A DNA stretch of 64,000 nt from Tepidanaerobacter acetatoxydans Re1 (lineage in GTDB: Bacteria; Bacillota; Thermosediminibacteria; Thermosediminibacterales; Tepidanaerobacteraceae): NCBI RefSeq assembly GCF_000328765.2, contig NC_019954.2, positions 252,501-316,500 of the forward strand, in the 5' to 3' direction. Shown piece after piece: positions 46,232 through 54,489 of this stretch. A program made the position numbers and the translations under genes. Below the pieces are notes generated by a model. That model was not told the origin of the DNA. It made no database searches and saw only the letters and a list, made by a program, of their open reading frames with translations. Numbering within the stretch: position 1 is the first letter of the stretch; each line of letters begins with the position of its first letter.

Positions 46232-47530
46232 GTGGTGACAGATATGGAAGGTATTCTATATTTTATTGAAGGTACAAAGGACTTTTTTATTCAAAACGGT
46301 GCATGGGGACTTTTTATTTTAGCTTTTGCAGAAGCATCTTTTTTCCCTATACCACCTGATGTAGTGCTGCTGCCATTAGCTCTTTTTTCGCCGGGCAGAG
46401 CTTTATATTATGCACTTATAACTTCTGCGGCGTCTACCCTCGGCGGAATTTTTGGATATCTTCTTGGGAAAAAGGCAGGAAGGCCTATTCTGTCTCGGTT
46501 TGTCAAGGAAAAAAATTTAAAAAAGATTGAAGCCATGTTTTCTCGCTATGGCGGCTGGGCTGTGGCAGTGGCGGGGTTTACTCCCATCCCTTATAAAGTA
46601 TTTACCATTGCTTCCGGTGTATTTCATATGAATTTTGCCACATTCTTTATCGCAACAATTCTTAGCAGAAGTGCCAGGTTCTTTCTAGAAGGAATAGTAG
46701 TCTTGAGTATGGGTGAAGATGCCATGATCTACGTAAACAGGCTTTTAGGTCCGGGTTCCTTTGCGCTGCTGGCTGCTGCTGCCTTTATATACTTTCTAAT
46801 GAAAAAAAGCGGTATTAAAATCAACTTTAAATTGGAAGAAGAAACCGTATCGTATTTAATAAAACAAAAACTAAAAGATTTTTTAGCTCATTATGGTGAA
46901 TTCGGAATATATTTGGCGGCAGGTTTTAGCACTGCAGCTATCTTCGGCATATTATTCTTTAAATTGGCAACTGAGGTTTTTGAAAAAGAGATGGAATGGT
47001 TTGATAAAGGTATAATGCACTTTATAAGTAGAATAAATTCAGGCTTATTAGCAAATATTGCATATATCCTTGATAAGATGCAGCAGCCTGTAATTTTTAT
47101 GATTGCGATAATTTTATGCTTGATTTATATTAAGACTCTTTACAAAAAAAATATTTACCCTGCTATGACTTTGGTTACATTTTTGGGCAGCTTTCTTCTG
47201 CAATACGGCTTCAAATCATTTTACAAAAGGCCGAGGATACTGGCAGAAGTAAATGCAAAGGATTTCTTTTCTTATAGCTTCCCCAGCGGCTTTATCGTGC
47301 TATTTACCGCACTGCTTGGGTATATAACGTTTTTACTTTTAAGAAAGAAAGACAGGGCTAAAAGAATTATCATTATAAGTATTTGGATTTGCCTTATGTC
47401 TATAGTAAGCATTAGCAGGATTTACGCCGGTATAAGCTATCCAAGCGACGTGTTGGCGGGATTTTTGCTGGGCGGACTGTGGCTTGCCGTATGTATCGTA
47501 GCTACCAAAGCTCTGGAATATTACGAGTAA
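46232..47530 (+). CDS. DedA-PAP2 fusion membrane protein, PAP2 histidines missing
   Basis: A 432-residue fusion. Residues 1-200 are a DedA/SNARE-associated domain (FAEASFFPIPPDVVLLPLALFSPG, GGIFGYLLGKKAGRPILSRF, GFTPIPYKVFTIASGVFHMNF), a family linked to lipid flipping. Residues about 220-430 are PAP2-like with SFYKRPR, SFPSGF and SRIYAGISYPSDVLAG. The canonical motifs are KxxxxxxRP, PSGH and SRx5Hx3D. Here both histidines are replaced (PSGF, and Ser for the second His). Phosphatase activity is therefore unlikely. The start is the GTG at 46232 or the ATG at 46244. Confidence 0.85.
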   Translation: MVTDMEGILYFIEGTKDFFIQNGAWGLFILAFAEASFFPIPPDVVLLPLALFSPGRALYYALITSAASTLGGIFGYLLGKKAGRPILSRFVKEKNLKKIEAMFSRYGGWAVAVAGFTPIPYKVFTIASGVFHMNFATFFIATILSRSARFFLEGIVVLSMGEDAMIYVNRLLGPGSFALLAAAAFIYFLMKKSGIKINFKLEEETVSYLIKQKLKDFLAHYGEFGIYLAAGFSTAAIFGILFFKLATEVFEKEMEWFDKGIMHFISRINSGLLANIAYILDKMQQPVIFMIAIILCLIYIKTLYKKNIYPAMTLVTFLGSFLLQYGFKSFYKRPRILAEVNAKDFFSYSFPSGFIVLFTALLGYITFLLLRKKDRAKRIIIISIWICLMSIVSISRIYAGISYPSDVLAGFLLGGLWLAVCIVATKALEYYE

Positions 47531-47644
47531 AGGTATTAGCCTTAGCCGTAGGCTTAAGACCTCAGGCGTATTTTTGCTTGTCATAATATTAATCAATAGT
47601 TACAATCAATATGTTTTTTAACGGAACTTAAACCGATTTCCATG

Positions 47645-47700
47645 TTGACAAAGATGTAGTATGAAGATAAAATAAGGTGAATATATACCGTATATATTCA
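47645..47700 (+). promoter_or_regulatory. tetR promoter and palindromic operator
   Basis: TTGACA (47645-47650), a 17-nt spacer and TAAAAT (47668-47673). Just downstream is a perfect palindrome: arms TGAATATATA (47678-47687) and TATATATTCA (47691-47700) around CCG. It is placed to let the regulator repress its own gene. Confidence 0.7.
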
Positions 47701-47726
47701 TAAGTTCATAATATAGGGGTGAAGTA

Positions 47727-48335
47727 ATGGCGAGGGGGTTTACCGACAGGGAGAAGGAGATTATTAGAAGTGAGCTAATCAATGCCGGGCGAGAGCTTTT
47801 TGGTACATATGGGCTTAAAAAGACGAGTATAGAAGACCTGACGAAAGCAGTGGGTATTGCTCAAGGTTCATTTTATACCTTTTTTGATTCTAAAGAGGAT
47901 CTCTACTTAGAAGTTATGGATAGCGAAGGAGAGGCTATTAAAGAGAAGTTTTTAAAGCAGGAGAAGAGTTTTGGGCGTTTGACCAGGAAGAATTTTAAAG
48001 CCTTTTTTAAAAAAGTTTTAAATGTCGTAAATACGAATCCAATAATTAAGCAAATGTTTTTGGAGGAGGAAGTGGATCTTTTAGTAAGAAAAATTCCTCC
48101 GGAAAAAATGAAAGAATATAACAAACGGTTTGTGCGTGACTTTTTGCCGCTGATTGAAAAATGGCAGCGGGAGGGAGCCATTATTGACAACTACAGGCCT
48201 GAAGTGATTGTAGCAGTATTGCAATCTATGTATTATCCTATACTACATAAAAAGGATTTTGATGATGGTATTTTTGAAGAAATGATAGAGTTTTTAGTGG
48301 ATATTGTTGCAAAAGGACTTGTTGTTGAAGCATGA
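47727..48335 (+). CDS. TetR family transcriptional regulator
   Basis: A 202-residue regulator. The N-terminal helix-turn-helix is at about 12-58 (IIRSELINAGRELFGTYGLKKTSIEDLTKAVGIAQGSFYTFFDSKEDLYLEVM). The rest is an all-helical ligand domain. It directly precedes the RND efflux genes and surely regulates them. A second palindrome, TACTGACCGGTCGGTA, lies between it and the adaptor gene. Confidence 0.92.
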   Translation: MARGFTDREKEIIRSELINAGRELFGTYGLKKTSIEDLTKAVGIAQGSFYTFFDSKEDLYLEVMDSEGEAIKEKFLKQEKSFGRLTRKNFKAFFKKVLNVVNTNPIIKQMFLEEEVDLLVRKIPPEKMKEYNKRFVRDFLPLIEKWQREGAIIDNYRPEVIVAVLQSMYYPILHKKDFDDGIFEEMIEFLVDIVAKGLVVEA

Positions 48336-48388
48336 ATTCAAAAACGTCCGGGGCATAGATTTATGTATTGAAACTATGCCTTCAATAA

Positions 48389-48404
48389 TACTGACCGGTC
48401 GGTA
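48389..48404 (+). promoter_or_regulatory. TetR-type palindrome ahead of the efflux operon
   Basis: TACTGACCGGTCGGTA, a 16-bp palindrome with one mismatch, lies about 28 bp before the adaptor start. GACCGGTC cores are common TetR-family operators. Confidence 0.55.
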
Positions 48405-48431
48405 CAAATTAGCAGAAAAAAGGAGTGTATC

Positions 48432-49694
48432 ATGAAGATGAAAAATAATGGATTACCATATGTAATAATTTTTGCTTTAATATTTTGTCTAATACTTTCC
48501 GGTTGTGGTTCAAAAACTGCTACAACTGAGGTAGAACAAGAAAAGGTCGTGCCGGTAAAAGTGGCACTTTCAGAGATGGAAGACTTACCGGAATATCAAT
48601 CTTTTCCAGGGGAAATAACTGCTGTTGATGAAGTTAGCCTTTCACCTAAAATGGGTGGTAAGGTGGAGCAGATTCTTGTAAAAGAGGGTGAAACGGTAAA
48701 AGCCGGACAGGTCATAATAAGGCTTGAACAAAAAGATGTGGTATCACAGGTAAACCAAGCCCAAGCAGCTTATGAGGCTGCAATGGCACAACTTAGCAGC
48801 TTGGAAAATGGCCAGCTGCCCCAGCAGATTGCCCAATTGGAATCGGCAGTAAATCAAGCCGAAGCAAATTTTAATAATGCTAAGGAAAACTATGAGCGGA
48901 TGAAAGCGCTTTTTGAGCAAGAAGCCATTACAAAACAACAGTTTGAAGGTGCCGAGCTTCAATATAGTATAGCGAAGGAGCAGTATGAATCGGCAAAAAC
49001 ACAGCTTGACTTGACTAAAGAAAAAACCGCTCCGGAAAGTTTGTCTATGGCACAAGCCCAAGTGAAGCAGGCAGAAGCTGCGCTTACTGCGGCAAAGACG
49101 GCTTTAGACAACTGCCTTATTACATCGCCCATTGACGGTGTGGTGGGAGCTATCAGTGCTACTGTAGGTCAGCTGGTAAGTGCCGGCTATCCTGTGGCAA
49201 CTGTTGGGAACTTGAATAGTGTTGAGATACAAATTAATGTTACCGAAGACCGTGTAAGTGGTTTGAAAGTTGGGCAGGAAGCGGAAGTTACGGTAGATGC
49301 GGCAGGTGATTCCGTTTTAAAGGGAGAAGTTATCAGCGTAAGTCCTTTTAAGGATTCAAGGACACAGGTATATCCGGTAAAAGTATTGGTACAAAATGAA
49401 AAAAATCTTTTAAAATCCGGGATGTTTGCAAGAGTTAAGCTGATGGTAGCATTACATTCTAATGTTGTGACAGTGCCGGAAGATGCTGTGGTATCATATG
49501 ACGGAACTTCGGTAGTATATACTGTGGAAGATGGTAAAGCCAAAGCTAATGAAATTGAAATCGGGCCGGCATCTATGGGAAAGGTAGTTGTGACAAAAGG
49601 ATTGGCATCCGGCAAAGAAATAATAGTGGAAGGCCAAGAATTTGTAACTGATGGTATTAAAGTTAAGGTAGAGGGCCGGGGTGATACAAAATGA
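48432..49694 (+). CDS. RND efflux periplasmic adaptor (HlyD/MFP type), lipoprotein
   Basis: A 420-residue adaptor. The lipoprotein signal ends FCLILSGCGSK. It has a barrel-sandwich lipoyl half (LSPKMGGKVEQILVKEGETVKAGQVIIRLEQ), a long coiled-coil hairpin (residues about 100-215, VNQAQAAYEAAMAQLSSLEN onward), the second lipoyl half (ALDNCLITSPIDGVVGAISATVGQLVSAG) and beta-barrel and membrane-proximal domains. It links the inner-membrane pump to an outer component. Its stop overlaps the RND start (ATGA). Confidence 0.93.
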   Translation: MKMKNNGLPYVIIFALIFCLILSGCGSKTATTEVEQEKVVPVKVALSEMEDLPEYQSFPGEITAVDEVSLSPKMGGKVEQILVKEGETVKAGQVIIRLEQKDVVSQVNQAQAAYEAAMAQLSSLENGQLPQQIAQLESAVNQAEANFNNAKENYERMKALFEQEAITKQQFEGAELQYSIAKEQYESAKTQLDLTKEKTAPESLSMAQAQVKQAEAALTAAKTALDNCLITSPIDGVVGAISATVGQLVSAGYPVATVGNLNSVEIQINVTEDRVSGLKVGQEAEVTVDAAGDSVLKGEVISVSPFKDSRTQVYPVKVLVQNEKNLLKSGMFARVKLMVALHSNVVTVPEDAVVSYDGTSVVYTVEDGKAKANEIEIGPASMGKVVVTKGLASGKEIIVEGQEFVTDGIKVKVEGRGDTK

Positions 49695-52600
49695 ACCTAG
49701 CCAAATTTTCCATAAAAAGACCTATAACCATGCTGATGATTATAGCAATTGTTTTGGTTTTAGGTATTATATCCTTTTCAAGGCTTGGGATAGATTTGCT
49801 CCCAGACTTTTCATTACCTGTGGGCGTGGTTATAACTCAGTACAGCGGTGCATCTTCTCAAGAAGTTGAAAGCATGATAACAAAGCCAGTTGAACAGACA
49901 CTTGCTACCTTGAGTAATGTTAAAAATATTATTTCGCGCAGCAGTGAAGGCAGCTCGATGGTTATGGTGGAATTTAACTGGGGAACCAATATGGATGTAG
50001 CTGCTCAAGATATGCGTGAAAAGGTTGATTTAATAAAAGGCTTTTTGCCGTCAGGATCTCAAGCTCCCATGGTTGTTAAATTTGATCCGACAATGATGCC
50101 GATGATGCAAATTGCTCTTTATGGCGGCGATAATATTGTCCAGTTAAAAAATATAGCAGAAGATACTATCTCAGACAGGCTTCTACGCATTGAAGGGGTG
50201 GCTTCTGTTGACATATTAGGGGGTCTTGAAAGACAAATAACCATAGAAGTTGACCCTGACCGATTAGCATCATACGGTTTGAGCATGAGTCAGATAGCAA
50301 GCAAGCTGCAGGCAGAGAATATTAATCTTCCCGGCGGCAATGTAAATCAAGGGAAAAAGAGATATACCCTAAGGACCGAAGCCGAGTTTAAAGATGTGGA
50401 GGAAATTGAAAATTTACCTATTCCACTGCCGCAAGGCGGCAGTGTTTTACTAAAGAATATTGCTAAAGTGGAAGATACTCATAAAGATATATCAACAATA
50501 ACCCGCTATAACGATAAACCCTGTATATCCTTGAGCGTGCAAAAACAAAGTGGTTATAATACCGTTCAAGTAGCTAAAAAGGTAAAGGCCGAAATGACAA
50601 AACTTCAGTCGGAGATTCCTGTAGATATAGGATATGATGCGATTCTTGATCAATCGGATTATATAGAAATGTCTATTGATAATGTGAAAAGCAATGCGGT
50701 AATGGGAGGTATTATTGCGGTAATTGTAATATACCTGTTCCTTCAACATTTGCGCAGTACGCTGATTATCGGCATTTCTATACCTGTGTCAATCATAGCA
50801 ACATTTATATTGATTTATTTTAATAATTTTACCTTGAACATGCTGAGCCTTGGAGGATTGGCATTAGGTGTCGGTATGCTGGTGGACAATTCCATCGTGG
50901 TTTTAGATAATATTTTTTCACACCGTCAAGCAGGGGAGGAACCGGTTGCTGCAGCTATATCCGGAACAAATGAGGTAGCACTTGCGATAACCGCATCTAC
51001 TCTTACAACTGTAGCAGTATTCTTACCAATTGTATTTGTTCAAGGGATAACAGCTCAACTGTTTAACGAATTGGCACTTACAGTTACTTTTTCCCTTCTG
51101 TCTTCGCTCTTGGTAGCCTTGACTGTGGTTCCTCTTTTATCGTCTAAATTAATGGTTCAAATAACGGATAGCGGGTTATCGAAAGAAGAAGGAAGCGGAA
51201 AGAAAAAAACATTTTTAGCTTCACTCCTTAACAGCTTTAAAACCTTTTATGAAAAAACAGAAGTAAAATATTCCGGTTTTCTTAAATGGGCATTGTGTCA
51301 CAGAAAAATTATCGTTGTTTCATCAGTAGCATTGTTTATAATAAGCATTGCTTTGGTTCCCCTGGTAGGGATGGAGTTTTTTCCGCGTTCTGACGCAGGT
51401 TCTATAAGCATTTCAATTAAGTTGCCTTACGGTACTAACTTAGAACAAACTGACAAATTTGTTACTCAGGTAATAGAAAAACTCGAGCAAATTCCAGAAA
51501 TAGATGGGATACTTGAAACTACCGGATCAACTACGGCGATGTCTATTGGAGGTGCTTTTTCCGAAAGCAGTGAGGCCGGCATTTCAATTAAACTTGTTCC
51601 ACTGTCGGAGCGCAGTCGCACTTCAGAGGAAATAGCGGAAAATATAAGAAATCTGACAGCAGATATGGCCGGTGCCGAAATTAACGTGCAAGCACTAAGC
51701 GGTATGGGCTTTTCAGCGGGAAATTTATTAACTCCCATTTCAATAAAGGTAAAGGGTGATGATTTAGAGCAGCTAACTGAAGTCTCGAAGAAAGTTACAG
51801 AAATTGTTAAGGCAGTCCCCGGTACCAGAGAAGTCGAAAGCAGTTTAGAAGATGGTAAACCTGAACTTGTCATTAAAATTGATCGAGATAAGGCTACTAT
51901 GTACGGCTTGTCAAGTGCACAAGTAGCACAGATAGTAAATTCCACCATATCGGGCAGTACCGCCACAAAATACAAGATTGGCGGTGATGAAATAGATGTG
52001 GTGATAAAAGCCGATGAAGGATTGATTGATGACATATATAAGGTAAAGAATCTTCTTATTCCTAATACTTCAGGAGCTTTTATAACATTGGGGGATGTAG
52101 CGGAAGTAAGTAAAGGTATAGGTCCCGTAACCATAGCCCGTGAAAATCAAACGCGCGAGGTAACGATAACCGGTGATGTTTTAGGTAGAGATACAGGCAC
52201 GGTAAACCGCGAGATACAGCAGAAGTTAAATGAACTTCAGTTACCGGAAGGTTATAGCACAGAAATGGGCGGTGAACAGCAACAAATGGCAGAGTCCTTT
52301 AGTGATTTAGCATTGGTTTTCTTGCTTGCTGTTGTATTAGTATATATGGTTATGGCTTCTCAGTTTGAGTCTCTAAAACAGCCGTTTATTATAATGTTTA
52401 CCGTACCGCTGGCTATTATCGGTGTTGTCTTTGCCTTATTATTAACGAGGCGCACCATAAATATGACATCACTTATGGGAGTAATCATTCTGGCAGGCAT
52501 AGTGGTCAACAATGCAATAGTCTTGATAGACTTTATAAACCAGCTTAGAGAAAGAGGAATTCCAAGAAATGAAGCTATAATTAAGGCAGGACCGTCAAGA

Positions 52601-52846
52601 CTCAGGCCGATACTCATGACCACATTGACTACTATTCTCGGCTTGGTTCCGCTTGCATTGGGCTTAGGTGAAGGAGCAGAACTTGCAGCTCCCATGGCCA
52701 CGAGCATAATCGGTGGATTGACTGTTTCTACCATCCTAACTTTGGTAGTTATACCTGTAGTTTATACGATTTTTGAAGATTGGGGAGATATCGTAGCACG
52801 GTATAGAAAGAATTGGAGAAATAAAAGAAAATCAGCTGAGGCTTAA
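49691..52846 (+). CDS. RND superfamily efflux transporter (AcrB/HAE type)
   Basis: A 1051-residue pump, full length for the HAE family. Visible motifs are FSIKRPITMLMIIAIVLVLGIISFSRLGIDLLPDFSLPVGVVITQYSGASSQEVE at the N-terminus, GGLALGVGMLVDNSIVVLDNI with the proton-relay Asp residues in TM4, the two large extracytoplasmic loops, VMASQFESLKQPF and GVIILAGIVVNNAIVLIDFINQLRERG in the second half. It is driven by proton motive force and exports lipophilic drugs or lipids. It is translationally coupled to the adaptor. Confidence 0.96.
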   Translation: MNLAKFSIKRPITMLMIIAIVLVLGIISFSRLGIDLLPDFSLPVGVVITQYSGASSQEVESMITKPVEQTLATLSNVKNIISRSSEGSSMVMVEFNWGTNMDVAAQDMREKVDLIKGFLPSGSQAPMVVKFDPTMMPMMQIALYGGDNIVQLKNIAEDTISDRLLRIEGVASVDILGGLERQITIEVDPDRLASYGLSMSQIASKLQAENINLPGGNVNQGKKRYTLRTEAEFKDVEEIENLPIPLPQGGSVLLKNIAKVEDTHKDISTITRYNDKPCISLSVQKQSGYNTVQVAKKVKAEMTKLQSEIPVDIGYDAILDQSDYIEMSIDNVKSNAVMGGIIAVIVIYLFLQHLRSTLIIGISIPVSIIATFILIYFNNFTLNMLSLGGLALGVGMLVDNSIVVLDNIFSHRQAGEEPVAAAISGTNEVALAITASTLTTVAVFLPIVFVQGITAQLFNELALTVTFSLLSSLLVALTVVPLLSSKLMVQITDSGLSKEEGSGKKKTFLASLLNSFKTFYEKTEVKYSGFLKWALCHRKIIVVSSVALFIISIALVPLVGMEFFPRSDAGSISISIKLPYGTNLEQTDKFVTQVIEKLEQIPEIDGILETTGSTTAMSIGGAFSESSEAGISIKLVPLSERSRTSEEIAENIRNLTADMAGAEINVQALSGMGFSAGNLLTPISIKVKGDDLEQLTEVSKKVTEIVKAVPGTREVESSLEDGKPELVIKIDRDKATMYGLSSAQVAQIVNSTISGSTATKYKIGGDEIDVVIKADEGLIDDIYKVKNLLIPNTSGAFITLGDVAEVSKGIGPVTIARENQTREVTITGDVLGRDTGTVNREIQQKLNELQLPEGYSTEMGGEQQQMAESFSDLALVFLLAVVLVYMVMASQFESLKQPFIIMFTVPLAIIGVVFALLLTRRTINMTSLMGVIILAGIVVNNAIVLIDFINQLRERGIPRNEAIIKAGPSRLRPILMTTLTTILGLVPLALGLGEGAELAAPMATSIIGGLTVSTILTLVVIPVVYTIFEDWGDIVARYRKNWRNKRKSAEA

Positions 52847-52853
52847 GTAAGAC

Positions 52854-52890
52854 AATTCGGGGTAAACTTTTAAGATGTTGACCCCGAATT
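52854..52890 (+). repeat. Perfect 10-bp hairpin between RND pump and TolC-like gene
   Basis: AATTCGGGGT and ACCCCGAATT pair perfectly around a 17-nt loop directly after the pump stop codon. No T run follows, so it is more likely an RNA-stabilising or partial-attenuation hairpin than a full terminator. Confidence 0.6.
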
Positions 52891-53040
52891 ATAATTCAAT
52901 ATTTATGGATTTTTGCGACAAAGCCCAGCTACATATAATTATGTCTTGTAAATTAGTAAGAAGCATCGCTGCGAATAAATGGCGCAGGTTCGAATCTTTA
53001 CTGATGCGTATAAATTCGAGAATCAAAAGGAGGATTTGTA

Positions 53041-54249
53041 ATGCCAAAAGTTTGGTTGAACAAGAGTGTAACTTTGCTGCTCATATTAATATTAATAACC
53101 GCAAGCTTTGCTTTTGCACAAGAAAACAATGAAAGCGAAGATGAGATTTTAAAATTATCGCTGGAAGACGCTGTAAAAATCGCCGAAGAAAACAACCAAC
53201 AGGTAAAACTGTCAAAATTGGGCTTGGAAAAGGCTGAATTGGCAAGGAAGGAGTATAGATATCAGGATAAAAAAGTAAGAGATGCTGTTGATTTGTGGGA
53301 AGGAATGCCTGCAGAAGAAAAATCTAAGTTAAATGAAATGTTGCGTATAGAAATGGAAAGCCTTTCAGGTTTTGAAACTAGTAGTACTATGGATATTTTG
53401 GGAAAACAGGCTGAATTTGCGGTTAATATGGCGAAGCTCGGAATAGATGTCACTATCAAAGGTATTAACTTTGGCATAGAAGCCGCCTACTACGGAGTTC
53501 TTTTAGCTGAAGAAAATACTTCCATAGCCAAAGCGGCGGTAAGTAGATATCAGGACATGCTAGGAATTGCCGAGGCAAAATTTAAAGCAGGCACAATAAC
53601 AAAAAATGAAGTTTTAGATGCTCAGGTGCAGCTATCCAAGGCTGAGGCAGATTTATTAAAAGCTGAGTCTGAAGAGGAAAAAGCTTATGTGAATCTAAAA
53701 AAACTTATAGGATTGCCTTTAGACCGTGCCATTGAGCTTACAGATTCTTTTAAAGACAAGCCAGATGATTTTGATAAAACTTTAGATGAACTGCTTGAAG
53801 CAGCTGAAAAAAATCGAATTGACATTATGAGCGCTGAAGGTGCTTTTGAGATAGCCAAACTTGATTTTGAACTTAGCAGCAAAGCTTATCCGTCAAATAC
53901 TTTCATTTATAAAGAAAAAGAATATGCTATGGAGGAAGCCAGGCTTCAGCTGCAAGACACAAAAAGCGCTGTTGAGGCCCAAGTCAGGGGGATATGGCTT
54001 GACTTTGAGGATGCGAAGACAAATATTCCGGTTATGGATAAGGCATTAGAGATGGCTGAGGAAAGCCTGCGGCTTGCAAAACTCAGCTATGAAGCAGGGC
54101 TTGTCCGAAGTGTGGATGTAGCTGCGGCCGAAGAAGGCTTAAAGCAGGTCCAATTACAGAGATTAAGTGCCATATATAACTATAACCTTGCACGACTAAA
54201 ACTGGAAAATGCTATATATTTTAGTGTTTCTGGTGATTTAACTTCCTAG
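53041..54249 (+). CDS. TolC-like outer efflux family protein
   Basis: A 402-residue exported protein: signal peptide (WLNKSVTLLLILILITASFAFA) and a highly helical body with two TolC-type repeats (LSLEDAVKIAEENNQQVKLSKLGLEKAELARKEYRYQ and AEAKFKAGTITKNEVLDAQVQLSKAEADLLKAESEEEKAYVNLKKLIGLPLDRAIEL, later AKLSYEAGLVRSVDVAAAEEGLKQVQLQRLSAIYNYNLARLKLENAI). The parts that form beta-barrel strands in TolC look very short or absent. In a probable monoderm it may form a helical tunnel in the wall. AAAGGAGG precedes the ATG. Confidence 0.85.
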   Translation: MPKVWLNKSVTLLLILILITASFAFAQENNESEDEILKLSLEDAVKIAEENNQQVKLSKLGLEKAELARKEYRYQDKKVRDAVDLWEGMPAEEKSKLNEMLRIEMESLSGFETSSTMDILGKQAEFAVNMAKLGIDVTIKGINFGIEAAYYGVLLAEENTSIAKAAVSRYQDMLGIAEAKFKAGTITKNEVLDAQVQLSKAEADLLKAESEEEKAYVNLKKLIGLPLDRAIELTDSFKDKPDDFDKTLDELLEAAEKNRIDIMSAEGAFEIAKLDFELSSKAYPSNTFIYKEKEYAMEEARLQLQDTKSAVEAQVRGIWLDFEDAKTNIPVMDKALEMAEESLRLAKLSYEAGLVRSVDVAAAEEGLKQVQLQRLSAIYNYNLARLKLENAIYFSVSGDLTS

Positions 54250-54295
54250 TTTTGAGGGAGCCGAGATATAAAGCTACTGTTGACAAAGCTATTTA

Positions 54296-54342
54296 AAAAA
54301 CTTGTTTTGGTTAGCAAACTTGCTAGCTAAAACAAGTTTTTC
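54296..54342 (+). terminator. Terminator of the RND efflux operon
   Basis: AAACTTGTTTTGGTTAGC pairs with GCTAGCTAAAACAAGTTT (one bulged base), followed by a T run. Confidence 0.9.
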
Positions 54343-54489
54343 TATTGCAATTAATTATGTCATTAATATTACAAAACGGTTACAATATCACAATACCCTC
54401 ATAATTCTCCTCATCTTTTCGATATTATGTGTTAGATAAGACAAAATCATAATTTAGAATTATGATTATATTGGAGGAGGAGAGTATTG

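Noticed and set aside
52970-53020. Possible tRNA remnant with GGTTCGAATC between the RND and TolC-like genes
   Set aside because: Only a T-arm-like string is present. No acceptor stem, D arm or anticodon arm can be formed around it.
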